A stretch of 64,000 bases of DNA from Albifimbria verrucaria (lineage: Eukaryota > Ascomycota > Sordariomycetes > Hypocreales > Stachybotryaceae). Location of the stretch: assembly GCA_020081605.1 (NCBI GenBank), contig JAHREC010000016.1:558001-622000 (forward strand). Direction: 5' to 3'. Shown here piece after piece: positions 48,307 to 61,924 of the stretch (positions are counted from its first letter, which is position 1; every line of letters begins with the position of its first letter). The notes beneath the pieces were generated by a model. The model did no database searches. It was given only the letters and a program-made list of their open reading frames with translations, and was not told the origin of the DNA. Both the position numbers and the translations under genes were made by a program.

Positions 48307-49935
48307 ATGTTCAAAGCCACCAATTCCGTCCTGCGCTTCGGCTCCAGGGCCTTTCAGGTCCCCATCTCCTCCTCGCCCAAGCCGCTCTACTCCTCCCGCT
48401 CGCGGCTACCATCTTTGCGTCCACAGCTCCCTCTGCAGGTCGCTCGCTTCGCCAGCAAATCTGAAGATCCTCCTCCCCTCGTCAGCCCATTGATCGTGAG
48501 GCTGAATTGAAGGTTGCGCACCAGAAGCTTGAGCCTCGACCCTCCGAGGTCTCGGTCGACAGTTCCACCACGAGAGCTTGGGACTCTACCATCCCCGTCA
48601 TGACAAGCCCTGGCACCTCGGGAGAATCCTCAATGAATGCTGGGCTTCAGCACGACATTGTAAGTCGCAATGCGCCAATTGCCCTTGGCCACCTAACAGC
48701 TCCTGACTATTTCCATAGAACATCGTTAAAGACACATTCAGCCTGGAAAGGTCCTCGCGAGGCCAATGCTCTGGGCCTCGCTGGTACAATTCCCTACATG
48801 GCTACCTCGCTCTCCACAGTCTTCTTGGCTTGGGACCTTGGCAAGGAGCTTCCCACCGGAAACTCGCTCTACGATGCCGTCTTTATAAACCACGACACTG
48901 CTCAACGGCTTCTTGACCTGCTGCAGCCCATCCAGTTGGGTTACGGAGCCGTCATTATCTCCTTCCTTGGCGCGATCCATTGGGTACATGACCTCAATTC
49001 CCTACTTTCCATCTTTCCTTATTACTGACCATTCCTCAGGGCCTCGAGTTTGCAGAGAAACAACCCTCCAAAAGCGCACCCGTTTCCGATACGGCATGGG
49101 TCTCGCCGCGTCCATCGTTGCCTGGCCCACGCTCTTCATGCCCTTCGAGTACGCCCTGACCACTCAGTGGGCTGCCTTTGTCGCTCTATACTTCGGTGAT
49201 GCTCGTGCTACACGCATTGGCTGGGCTCCGCGCTGGTACGGTGTCTACCGCTTCCTCCTTACAGCCATTGTCGGTTTCGCGATCCTCATCTCTCTGGTCG
49301 GTCGCGCTACCATGAGCCAGCATGGCCGTCTCACCAAGGAGGGCATTAGCACCAGCCTCTCCTCGCCTGGACTGGCCGATACCCATACCAACTGGGCTGC
49401 GCTAGAGAAGAAGGAGAAGGAGAAGCTCAAGAAGGAGAAGGAGGAGGCAGAGAAGAAGGCCAAGAAGGAGGCTGCTGAAAAGAAGAAGGAGGAGAAGAAG
49501 AATAAGGGACAGAGCAAGGACAACGCAAAGGGTGGTGAGCAGGCTGCTGAGAACAAGGACAAGTCTGAGGATAGCGACAAGAAGGAAGACAAGGCCGACA
49601 AGCAGGATAAGAAGGAAGACGAGGCCGACAAGCAGGATAAGGATGACAAGGGAGAGGATGCAAGCAAGCAAGAAAACAGCGATGAGAAATCCGACGAGAA
49701 GGAAGAGGACAAGTCAGAAGGTGATGAGGCATCTAAGCAGGACAGCCAGGAGAAGGATGACTCCCAAGCCGAGAGCAAGGACGATTCTGAGGATAAGGCC
49801 AAGGATGAGTCCGAAGACAAGGGCGACAAGGATAACAGCCAGGCCAAGGATGAGCAAGACGACGATAACGACAAGGAGTCAAAGGAGAAGTCCTCTGAAA
49901 AGAAGGGCAAGAAGGACAAGAAGGACAAGAAATAA
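48307..49935 (+). CDS. mitochondrial inner-membrane DUF3429 protein with long Lys/Glu/Asp/Ser tail
   Basis: The N-terminus (MFKATNSVLRFGSRAF... with many Ser/Arg) looks like a mitochondrial targeting sequence. Two introns are clear: 48661-48719 and 48985-49039. The conserved DUF3429 core follows: GLAGTIPYMATSLSTVFLAWDL, QLGYGAVIISFLGAIHW/GLEFAEK, RFRYGMGLAASIVAWPTLFMPFEYALTTQW, LYFGDARATRIGWAPRWYGVYRFLLTAIVG, a set of about five membrane helices. The C-terminus has some 175 residues of Lys/Glu/Asp/Ser/Gln repeats. Frame changes at 48475-48478, near 48740 and at 49070-49073 fit run-length errors. Length is about 505 aa. Function of the family is unclear. Confidence 0.8.
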
Positions 49936-50785
49936 GTCGAAAAACTCCAAGTGTATGGCCAACACCTTGCCCATCACAGCAAGGCCCGTTACCTTCACTC
50001 TCAAAAGCTAGGTCTCGACCGCCTAGCTCTATTTCCTTCTGTTGCAGCATTTTCGGAGTTATGGGTTTGCTTTGAGCTTCGTTCCTATACCTTTTGTTCT
50101 CGGGTCACCTGATCTCGCTTTACACTCATGAACCTGTCGGACGTCTAGTCTCTATAGCTTTCAATGATGATTACTGGAGCGTCGAGTCGCGCTCCACGTT
50201 ACAAATAGTGCTATTGTTTCTGATGCCTTGATTGATCAGTTGCAAATCGCCCATGACGTAAAGGTAAACAGATGTAAGATAATTAATATAAAGGGAGGAC
50301 AAAAGCTCCGCCTACCTTGCGATTTCTAGGAGGATACAGGGTTTTAGTCGTTTGTTCTTACATTTGGTTCATTATCGGTTGACATATCTACGCCATGTAC
50401 GCGGAATTTCTATCCTCTCACTGCAGTCACCACATATGGCATCTTAGCATAATCTCATCGAATGTCATCCGTGAATGCTCTTATTAGATATTCGTCCATC
50501 ATAACCATCAACATCATTATCAAGCCTCCTGATATCAAAGACACCTCCTATAGCCATACACGCTCTGCAGCCAGAACATGTGCCAAGCCTCGAAAAGAAA
50601 CATAAAATCCATATATGTAAATGCAGCATAAAGGATAGAGGGTATGCCGTTCCGTCCCAACGCCGTCACAAATGCAACCCAAATTCCTGCGCGGCGCTGC
50701 GCAGACCGTGTCACGAAAGCCCATACCAGCGATATAACTGCAATCACCGTGCCTACTAACTCGACTTTTCCATCCAGGTTTGTTT
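49936..50785. other. intergenic between DUF3429 and XMAP215 genes
   Basis: The two genes converge here, so this is 3' flank for both. A hydrophobic minus-strand frame at 50535-50747 lacks an ATG and is treated as chance. Confidence 0.45.
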
Positions 50786-53611
50786 CTATGGTCGCGAGAA
50801 TCCTTGTTTTGCCTGTGGCAGTGTCAATAAATCAAACGCCCTAATCATTCTTTTGCGGGAAAACTCACCTTCATCTGCTCAATACGCGCCTTCAACTGGC
50901 TTGTCACCTCTGCCGCCCTTCTCCAGCTCTCAACCCCATTAGCCGGTTGAGGTAGCGAAGATACAGGTCGCTCCCTAGCAATACCCGAACCAGACTCACT
51001 ACCATCATCGCGATAGGACTGTACACTCCTGTACCCTCTAGCGGGAGAGCCGCGTCCTGATGATGTTGATTCGTAACGCATGTCTGGGCTTAGTTTGCTC
51101 CTGGCCATCGATAGTTCTCCATTTTCCTTCTCTTCGGACATGTTGCTATTGAAGCTCATGCGCTCTCTGTTAGCAGACGCAGAGTTCGAGTCGCGGTAAA
51201 TGCCAGCATCATCATGCGCGGGCGATGCCATTCCTATCCGGTTTGTCAGATTCAATTATGCATAGCACATGCCTGGATCGCTTACCTGGGCTCCCCAATC
51301 CGGGAGATGCACTTCCCAGACCCTCGGCTCGACTCAGCGCCTTCTTCAGGCGCTCTAGCTCGCGTCGCAGTCTATCGTTCACTTGCTCCGTCGCCTCAGC
51401 ATCGCTTCGCGCTCGTACGAGTTGCGTTTCCTTGGCCTTGATACTAAGCACATCTCGCGTATGATCCTCGATCAAGCCTGCATTCTGGTTCTTCAGCTCC
51501 TCAATTTCTGACATGAACTTGCTTCGCTCTTGTCGCATCTCGTCAACTTGGCGTAGCAATCTCTCGTTGGCCGCCCGGAGCTCTTCCAGCTCTGCACGCT
51601 CTACAGCAGTGAGACCACTTGAGGGAGGTGGCGACTCGGATGGTGGCATCTGAGGAGGAGCCGCTGCCGGTTTGGCCAGCGAGCGTCCAGCAAGACCTCG
51701 CGACAAGCCAAGACGAGGAGGGGCTGGTGCAGGCTCATCATCTTCGACCGGCATCACGGGGGCACGACGGGGCGAGGCAGCACCAGGTGCAGCCAGAGCT
51801 CGCTTTTGGGGCGCCTTGAGTCCTCCCAATCCCGGCTTGGTCATGCCCAGCTTGCTTCCAGGCTTGGAGGTTGGTTGGGGAGCCAGTGGGGCCGAATCAA
51901 CGGGAGGTGAGGGCGTAGGAGCAGCCGGGGCCGGAGCAGCCTTCTTGGGTGCAGGCTTCTTGCCAACAAGCTTCTTGGGGCTGATGCTGCGGGTTTTGGA
52001 GGCGCCGGTGCCGGCTTTGGTTTCTCCTTGGCCTTGACCTCTGCCGCATCAAAGTATTCCTTGACCTTGGTCTTACGGATATCGTCGAGGCCTTCCAAGT
52101 GCGGCGTCATCGCACGCTCACCAATGATCTTCATGACTGTTCCCAGAATCTCGGCACCACCATCTCGCAGAACCGGGCTGGATTCGGACAAAAGTTTCTT
52201 GCCCGACTCGCATATCGATGCAATCTCAGGCTTGCTAGGAACTTCGCGTGTAGTTCGAAGACAGCGGATCAGGAACTTCATGGTGCCCTCCTTAACTTGC
52301 GGGTTCTTGTTGCTGAGGTAGGCAGTGATGTCTTCCATGCACTCGGTCAGGTTGGTGGCGCTAAAGACGCCATCAAGTGCAGCTCCCAAGGCATCTGCAA
52401 CAGAAGCCTTCTTCTCTTTGAGTCGGTCCATGATTGGCTGCATGACGATTGTGCGATACTTGGCAAAGGCCGAACGCAAACCTTTAGCCAAAAGCTCAAT
52501 GCAAAGCGCAGCCTGCGTCACCACGGCGACATTGGCATCTTTCATGCACTTGGCCAGGCCCCTATTGACTTCGTTGAAATCACCGTCCTTGATACGAGGA
52601 ACGCTCAATGCCGCATGTAGAGCGTCGACAGCTTCCTTGCGCTCTTTCCATTTTGAGGAGGCTAAGAGCTCGTGAAAGTTTGGCGGAATCTTCTTGAAGA
52701 CATCCTCAGGTTCTGCGAGATCAAAAGTGTCGACCTCGCCAGGTTCATCCATATCATCGCCACCATCCTCGTCAACATCTTCACCAGCGGCCGCTGCTGA
52801 TTCCATAGCTTCCTGTTGCGAGCGCAACAGACGCTCCTGTTTTGGTGCCGGCTCGGCCTTGATCTTCTCGAACTGGGCTTCCAGATCTGTCTGCTGTGTA
52901 GGTTTCAGTTCTCCCCAGAACATGGGCTTCATGGCCTCTCTCAGCCACCTGTAGAGCTCTACAGTAAGATTTGTCGCTTCAGCACGAACGTTCTTGTCCG
53001 CGGCACCGAACACCTTAGGTAGAGCCTTTAGGATAGGCTTGGGGTCAACCACCTTGCAGCCATAGTTGTGAACTATTTGAGTCAGTGCGTTCAGGGTGGC
53101 GGCGACGTTTTTAGGGACTTTGTTGGAAAGTCCCGGTAGGACCTCCTCGATAACAGGAGCCGCAACATCGAGCTCAATGTAAAGAAGAAGAGCCTCGACG
53201 GCGTTTTGCTTTGTGGCAGCTCGAGTCGATGACAAACATTTCTCGACAATAGGTAGAATAGTGGAGGACCGCGTCCGCAGGCAGCCTTCTCGTCCACCAA
53301 ACTTGAGAAAAGCGCATAACGCAATGACACCTTCTTGTTGAGCGGCGACGTTGGAATCTGTCACTGCTGACTTCCATAGACCCGAGTCTTGGATGAACGG
53401 CCGAAAGCAGGGGTCGGACTCATCGGGTGACTTTTGGAATTGCTGTGAGGCTTCTTCGTATGCGGCTTTCCTTACTTTCCAGACCTAGCGACAACCAGTA
53501 TAGTTAGCAATGGGCGCTCTCAAGGATGAAATCCACGGATCTCGGTGCGTACCTTGTGGGTGAAACGGTCTGGAAGGGGATGGAGCTGAAATCCTCCTCT
53601 TGGTCGGCCAT
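50786..53611 (-). CDS. XMAP215/Stu2/Alp14 microtubule polymerase, two frame breaks
   Basis: Binds tubulin dimers through TOG domains and promotes microtubule growth at plus ends, spindle poles and kinetochores. Exons: 53611-53553, 53484-51286, 51233-50869 and 50812-50786; introns of 68, 52 and 56 bp. The start is MADQEEDFSSIP. Two TOG domains fill the first half (VWKVRKAAYEEA... ; FKKIPPNFHELLASSKWKERKEAVDALHAAL...). A basic Pro/Ala linker follows, then a coiled coil (AELEELRAANERLLRQVDEM) and a Ser/Arg tail. The last mini-exon gives the C-terminal AKQGFSRP, so the frame that simply reads through to 50845 is not the true end. Breaks at 53576-53579 and 51975-51976 fit one missing base each. 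Length is about 883 aa. Confidence 0.92.
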
Positions 53612-55393
53612 ACTGGCAAAGGCAGAATCAAAATCGTAACTTGTCGAGCTCGTGCAGGGGTATCGTTCGCGGCGATGGCGACTTTTCCGGAGCTTTGTGG
53701 CACGAACTATCTTGTCAATCAGTCTTTGGAACGACCCAGGAGCTTCTGCGCCTCCATGGCTTGCGCGCGGCGGAGAGCGAGCCAGCCAGCACTGGAGAGC
53801 CAACATACCAGAGATATCCGAGCGTCGGCAGCAAGAGCAGAGGGAGGCGGTGCTCAAAGTTCAGGTTCCGCAAGATACGGCAGATCTTTGGAGTCGGCAA
53901 GTGGTATGGGTATGGGTACCGTATGGGTATGGGTATAGGATCGCGTGTGTCCTTCCTTTGTTGAAGATGATCGCAAGGGAGACGCTGGCGGGATATGGAC
54001 AGGCGGTCTATAAATGGCAAGTCGAAGTAGTGAAACAAGCGAAGATCGATGTGTGATATAGAAAAGCGCAAAGCAAGGAGAGCGCAAACGCTGCTATGTA
54101 TGCTTTTTGGCTGTAACCGTCAAGATGGGTTGAATCACAATAACAGGGAACTTTTTCCCGGTGTCTGGTAGCACTTTGGTGGAGGGTGCATGCATCCATT
54201 AGATGATGGATGGATGGATGTCAACAGAACAGCCCGCCCTGTCACCTGATTAGGCCAGGAGTCGGGTTCCCGGTACATAGTACCTTCAGCCCAGGTTGGC
54301 AAGACGTGGGAGCTCTTGTACCTGTCACCGCCAGCCTTGACCTGCCACCACCAACTTGAGTTTGCATGCGACACGACTGCTAACCCTGAAAATTTCGGTG
54401 ACGATCGATTTGAAGCTGCCGCTTGGTTATCTTGGATTTTTAATTCATACTCTGGGAAATTCCAGTCGTGAGCCACCAGAGTGAACCGGTGTAAGTGAGG
54501 TGCTCTGCAGGTACCCGGTCCCCTCCAGGGCTGGAGACCAAGTACCGGTACATCCATGCTTCATCCCAACCCTCCATCTCCCCGCCTTTGCATTGTTTAC
54601 AATGCTGCCCAAAGCCCCTGGAAAGCCCACCTCATTGCCGGAGAAACGGAGCTCGGGGTACTTCTACTCGTGCACGTCCGAATTTGACAAAGGTAAGGTA
54701 CCTACTTGGGCATGCTTTGCCTCAAACTGCACCACGGTGATGTCATGTAAAGCGTTGATGTGAACCAATATTTACCATGATTTTAAATAGGGTGTGAGAC
54801 ACCTTACGTATATGCCTCTCCTTGTATGAATAATCTTGAATCATGCCAAAGTTGGGGAGAGGCGGAGCGTGGACCTTTCTGCTAAAGCATGATGTGATGA
54901 TAAATGTGGCAGGTAGACTGGTGCATGCAATCCGTATCGACATGCTATTTGTACAGCCAAGTTTGTTTAAGAAAAGGATGACCGCAATTCAAGCCTCAGC
55001 AATAATGAATGCTATACACAAGTATATCACAAGCATCCCACCAATGTCAGATAACCAACATATAATTATTTGATTATCAAGACTTATTTGAAGTTTCATT
55101 GAGAGTGTCTTGTTGCAATATGTGCAGGGTAGCCCATGAATGCTGGTTACAGCCATCACGTGGAGATAAGATACCACCCAGCAGAGTGACGAAAATAATT
55201 ATGGGGCCCCAAGCAAGCACCTCTGAGCAAGGTGATGATACAGTACAGAGTAGCTGTGCGCCAAACAGCGTGCCTAGGCAACAATTCTCCTCGATCGCAA
55301 CGCTCATCCCGACGACCCTTCACACACTCTGAAGCTACAAAACATCAATTCTGTGTCGGCGAACTCATCCGGATTCCATTCGGATAAGGGGCC
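53612..55393. other. divergent promoter region of XMAP215 and TFIP11 genes
   Basis: A (GTATGG)n-type repeat at 53903-53939 lies about 300 bp before the XMAP215 start. A (TGGA)n stretch is near 54207-54219. No gene is supported. Confidence 0.5.
53903..53939 (+). repeat. (GTATGG)n microsatellite
   Basis: Tandem tatggg units interrupted once by taccg, upstream of the XMAP215 gene. Confidence 0.75.
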
Positions 55394-57765
55394 ATGGACA
55401 GCTCGTCGCGTCCGTCCTTTGATCCCTCTCGCCTGACCAAGGCAACTGCTGCCGACTACTCCTCGTCAGCCTCCGAATCCGACGATGAATACCGTGCGCC
55501 GGGGATCAACGATGACGACGACGGCTTCGGCGACTTCAACCCTCGCAAGCGACGTCGTATAGGCGGCAACAGCAAGGAAAAGGCTGCCCTGGGCATCTTT
55601 GCGTCAGACAGTGAGGATGATGGTCCTGGCAAGACTTGGAAGCGCAAGACACTGAGAAACAAGGGCATGAACTTCGTATCGACCTCGGCTAAGGCGGACG
55701 ATGCCGACTCCAAAGATCAAGAATCCGACGAAGATGACAAGCCCGTGCTGGGCTTTAGACAAACAGAAGATGCTGAGGACGACGAAGACGAGGACGAGGA
55801 CGAGGAGGATACCAGGGGCATCGGCCTAGGATTCGCCGGCGCAAGTAGTGGTCTTGGATGGGGAACCAACGGAAAGACGCAGAACTCAGCGCCAGCTCAA
55901 GAGAAGCCGACAAGCTCGTTCCGAACCCGGTACGATGGCAAGAGTGCTCTGGGGCGCGGCTTTGTCCCTTCATCCGCCAACGAGCCCGTCCTCAAGGTTC
56001 CAGAGTATAGTGCTAACTCACAAGCACCACGAAACAAGCCGCAGCCGAGCGCATTTGGTGCGAAAGGCAAGGTCAATGCCAAGTCGTTCGGAGCACGTAT
56101 GATGGCTAAGATGGGCTATGTTGAGGGCAAGGGTCTGGGTAAAGAAGGCCAAGGTCGCAACATTATCATTGAGGCCAATTTACGTCCACAAGGCGTGGGT
56201 CTGGGAGCCGTCAAGGAGAAATCAGAACAGGAACGTCAAGAAGAAAAGCGACAGGCCAAGCTACGGGGCGAGACTGTCGTAGACTCGGATGAGGAAGAGA
56301 AGAAGAAGCGGAAGAGGGCCAAGCAAAAAACGCTGGGTTCTGCTTTTGATAGCGCTGGAAGCACACCCCGACGACAGAAGACGAAGTACCTGACTGCCGA
56401 AGAGCTCAAAGCCGCGGCACCAGGCTTGCATATTCCTGACGCGTTTGCACCCATTTTGGACATGACTGGGCCAGGGAACAAGATGCTCACCTCTACGAGT
56501 GGAATTATGACGCCCACATCTGGAATGCCCGAGTCTACTGAAGTCATCGAGGCTAGGAAGCTGATGAAGCGGGCGCATGCTGATCTGCTTACCTTTTCCG
56601 AAGAGTGGAGGAACCTGGAGGACAGAAAGTCATGGGTCAACCTCGAGTTGAAAGAAAAGGAACAAGAACTGGAAGACCTGCGATCCGACATGGAGAGGTT
56701 ACGAGCCTTCTCCGATGTTGTTAGCGGACAGCTTGCTGCTGCCTCTGACTGGGATACCGTCATTGCATGCCTTAAGCAAGCTCTGGAACTTGGTTCTGCT
56801 ACTCCTGAAGTCGCTGATATCGCTGTCGCCGCCCTCCACCCCTTCTTGCGCGACCCAAGCTGGGATCCATTGACCGACCCGGGTCGTTTCGCCGTCGACC
56901 TAACAGGCATGGCCGGCCTACTTATGAAGTCTGGCAATGCGACCGGTACTATTGATAAGTGGGACTCAACTGCAGTTCACTCAGATGATGTCTACCGCAG
57001 GCATCACAAAGCCACCACCCCTACGAGAGCATGATGTATAAGAATTGGCTCCCTCAAGTCCTTGCGGCAGTTCGCACGTGGAATCCTGTGGACCCCACGC
57101 CGATGCTCAGCATTATTGAGAACTGGAAAGAGCTCCTCCCACCATTCGTCCGCGCCCAGTTCGTCGACAATGTTGCGCGCAGACTTGAAGGTGCACTAGC
57201 CGACTGGAATCCTCGAAAGAAGCGACAGACGCACCACCTCCCACACACATGGCTATTCCCATGGCTGCAGTACTTGCCTCCATATCACCTCGATCCAAAG
57301 GGTACAGGTCTTGTGGCCGACGTCAGGCGCAAGTTCAGGCAGCTCATCGATGTCTGGGAGTTTGAGCGTGGAGTTGTGCCAGGACTTGCACAATGGAAGG
57401 ACATACTTGGTGAACAGTGGCGACCCCTGATCATGTCTCATGTCCTACCCTCGATGGGCCGGTATATGCGAACCAAGTTCCGCGTCGACCCAGCCGACCA
57501 GGAGCCAACATTGCCCATCCTTACTGGGATACTCAAGTGGCGGCAGATCCTGGGCGACGCCATCATCGCAGAGGTCCTGGTGCAGGACATGTTCCCCATG
57601 TGGAACGGCATGTTGCAACAGTGGCTGCAGTCGGAGGAGGTGGACTTTGGGGAGGTGGCTGAATGGTACAGGTGGTGGAGAGGCATTGTACTAGCCGACG
57701 TTGCCGAAATGAAGAATGTCGGCGCTGAGCTTGACAAGGGGTTGTTGATAATGAACATGGTATGA
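55394..57765 (+). CDS. TFIP11/STIP/Ntr1 G-patch splicing factor, one frame break
   Basis: A spliceosome disassembly factor that activates the helicase Prp43. The N-terminus is acidic and Ser-rich with clusters of Asp/Glu. The G-patch is at about residues 233-280: AKSFGARMMAKMGYVEGKGLGKEGQG...NIIIEANLRPQGVGLG. A coiled-coil segment (SWVNLELKEKEQELEDLRSDMERLR) precedes the GCFC-type domain, YKNWLPQVLAAVRTWNPVDPTPML, LSIIENWKELLPPFVRAQFVDNV, LPPYHLDPKGTGLVADVRRKF, EVAEWYRWWRGIV. A break in the C run at 57018-57021 fits one missing base; corrected length is about 790 aa. No intron is needed. A usual extra C-terminal block after the GCFC domain was not found, so the end may be short or lost. Confidence 0.92.
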
Positions 57766-58877
57766 AGCTGGTACCGTGGACTAGTTTGAATAAAACTTGG
57801 TACGATCATCAAGAGAGCCTGCACTTGCTATATTTTTATCCCGGTCTTGCGCCGAACCCACGATACCCTGGAACCGGACGAAAATGTTTCATGTGAACAT
57901 TTTCAGCCAAGCTTCACCGTCGGAGACGGTGGTCCTGAAAATCACAATCTCGCCAGACGTCGACTGCGACAGAACCCGCCCCTCAAGTCCAATAATGGCC
58001 ATTCCATTGCCGAACGCGTATTTCTTACCCAGACCACTCAAGATACCATAGCTTTGAAGGCTACACCTGCTGCAGAATTCGAAGCTGACACATTGGGAAC
58101 ACAATTTGATGTGCAACACTAAAGCTGCATCCGTTGTCGTACACGCATGTCTTGCAGGACCCGGGTCAGGGTTCTCTGCAGGTATGCGCCGCTAGCTTAG
58201 GAGGTTTGCTGGGTTATTGAAGATTGTGAAGAAGATGATGCGTTTACGTGCCTATTGGTTCTTGTTTATTTGGATTCTGAATGTAGTAGAAACCAATATT
58301 CGTTGTTTGTTAGCTATCAGTGGAGGCCTAGATAGACGACATAACTTGATCCCATAGCGTATGAATCTGCAAACCAGAAATGCTTGAGCCGCAAAGTATA
58401 GAAACTTGTTAAGTGGCAATATAATCTCCTACACGACTTTGTGATACCTCAACGCCGTCAAGGCTGCAGTCAGCTCTCGGATCGAACAATCCCGTAGTCA
58501 AATCCAAGCATTATGCCTTCACGCCGGACATAACACAGGGTCCCGTGGTCCACAGGCTTGAGACAGAACATCTTCAATCTTCAACCGTACAACCTCAATG
58601 AACGCCATTATTACCCATTCCAACTACTTCTAAGCCGCCAAGAATTTGCCACATGATATTCTTCATGGATAACCCACGCAAAGGCGGCGCAACACATCGC
58701 CAACTCGCGTGGGTAGGCGTCAGGCGTATCCGAGGGACTCGGCTGAGATGTGAAAAGGCCGGAGGCGTTCCATCGTTAGGGAGCATAGGATGAGACAAGG
58801 AGATTGGATATCAGCTCGGTAGGTTTGCGATGAGGTATCATCATGGAAGAAGGAGATATTGGGATATACTGAAGTAG
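57766..58877. other. intergenic, unidentified open frames
   Basis: Open frames of 80-90 codons on both strands at 57797-58122 show no motif. Nothing else is recognised. Confidence 0.4.
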
Positions 58878-58885
58878 TATAAAAG
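58878..58885 (+). promoter_or_regulatory. TATA box of the subtilase gene
   Basis: TATAAAAG about 90 bp before the ATG at 58975, followed by a typical A/C-rich leader (catcaacatctagtc). Confidence 0.6.
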
Positions 58886-58974
58886 AGTCTTGATCACCGT
58901 ATCATCAACATCTAGTCTCTAATAAAACAGCACTACAACATTGCTTCTCAATCATCATTATTCATCTTTTCACG

Positions 58975-60299
<1,325 letters not shown>

Positions 60300-60623
60300 G
60301 CATTTGCCCTTTCGAGCAGAATAGGAGTCTGCGGTTACTTGGCATGCTTACTTTGCAGATGAACTTTTGTTTTCGTATTTCACAAGACTTTTGTATTTTT
60401 TATATCTCGGTCATTAATTTTTTCCTACTGTTGCCTTGAAGCAGAACAGAGGCTCATGGCATAAAACGTATCCTCACAAGGGAACCGTAGCCTTACGCCG
60501 GGCACTTTCCTAGTGCTTCCGACGGCATTTCCTTCTTGATAGTGTACAGTGAATTATAAACCCGCTTCAATCATCGCGACTAGCTCATTTTTGCTGTCCA
60601 ACCCCTCGCCCGTGTCACCGTCC
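60300..60623. other. short convergent intergenic gap
   Basis: 3' flanks of the subtilase and rhodopsin-like genes. T-rich; no gene seen. Confidence 0.5.
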
Positions 60624-61924
60624 TCATGCTGAATGTAGTGGCTGATGGCGTGGCATTTGCTCCGGCGCCAGTGCTGTCTCGCTTCCACTTAGACTGCCCT
60701 CTCGGACGCCAGTCGTGTTCTTTTGCATGGCGCCTGTGTAGACATCATCGGACCGTGTGTACATCGTATCCATCTCATGGCTGTCGTGCAGGCGGTTGAA
60801 GGCTTTGGAGTTCTTGGAAGCCGGCTGAAATGAACCGGCAGACGGCCCGCTAGGCTCCTGCTGCGTCTTGAAGCGGACGGCGCAGCTTGACCATAAAGGG
60901 CCCAGCATGGGCAGGGAAACACAAATGATACCCATGTTCGGCTCGAGGGCGGACCAGAAGACAGCGTAGACCATGGTGCCTGTAAGGTTGTTGAGATCCA
61001 GGGTGGTAAGGGAAGCGATACGGACAAGAGCGATGACGGACACGCTGCGAGTTGTCAGTGGATATCGAGGGCCAGTGGTAAGAAGGATACTTACACCAGA
61101 CCGATCAGGAAAACACCAGTGATACCGATCTTCGCCGCCGGCTTCATCTGCAAGCCCCACACCGTCTTCAATGGCAGACTTAGAATCATCACGTCAGTAA
61201 TGGCGTTGAATGCGCCAATGGCGATGAAACTGGCAACCTGGTCGCCGCAGGTGCCAACAACGGTCGGGTCGTATGTCCTTCTGAACGGGCGACAGATCAA
61301 GAAGACCTGCAGGATATTGGCCGTTGACCAGAGCATAACGAAGTACAGACAGTATTTGGTAGCGCGACGAAGGCCATGGTTGACAAAGACTCGAAGGTAG
61401 AACAGCAACATAGAGATCTTGATGGTGGAGATGCAAGTCGAGTAGATGAACTCGTATGCAACAAGGAGCTGACGGTCTTGTCAGTATTGCCTGCATCAGC
61501 TATTCGTGTTAGAACTTACTCTGAGGATCAAAGGCATGTTGAGGATGGTCTCAGTGATCGGGTGTCCAGCTCCTAGTTTGGAATCTACGCGAGAGTCAGC
61601 TTTGCGACGAGAGAACGCCAGCCCTAGATTCAATGCTTACACAACCCTTGGATCACCAACATCCCTATACCTTGCGGCTGCAACAGTCAGCTATGGCTCG
61701 TTGATCGCGTGCAATCCAGACGATGAACTTACCAAGGCTATGAGACAGAGCCAGTCGTCCCACCATAGTTTGGCACCCTTCCTGATGCGGACCAGCACTC
61801 GTAGGAAAACGGTTATCACCGCGATGGCCACGAAAATGCAGACGACGATAAGATGTGCCTGGACGATAGGCAGTGTCGGGATCTCTGTGAAGGTGACCTC
61901 CGTCAGGAACCCAGCGAGACTCAT
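60624..61924 (-). CDS. rhodopsin-like fungal integral membrane protein (Pth11/SAT4-type domain)
   Basis: A seven-helix membrane protein of the fungal family whose members include the Pth11-type host-sensing receptors. Five exons: 61924-61733, 61677-61641, 61584-61520, 61468-61095 and 61044-60624, giving 362 aa with no frame break. Introns (55, 56, 51 and 50 bp) are canonical. The opening helix reads IVVCIFVAIAVITVFLRVLVRI, followed by the family block WWDDWLCLIAL. Later segments include FIYSTCISTIKISMLLFYLRVF, FLICRPFRRTYD, GTCGDQVASFIAIGAFNAITDVMILSLPL and WSALEPNMGIICVSLP. A polar cytoplasmic tail follows. No CFEM domain is present. Ligand unknown. Confidence 0.88.

Noticed and set aside
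49245..49928. Ser/Leu-rich 227-codon frame on the minus strand
   Set aside because: Mirror image of the Lys/Glu-rich tail of the DUF3429 protein; no independent motif.
50535..50747. Hydrophobic 71-codon minus-strand frame
   Set aside because: No ATG, lies directly after the XMAP215 gene in its 3' flank, and no family pattern. Possibly coincidence.
57797..58122. Open frames after TFIP11 as a missing C-terminal block
   Set aside because: The translations do not resemble the expected TFIP11 C-terminal region in any frame.
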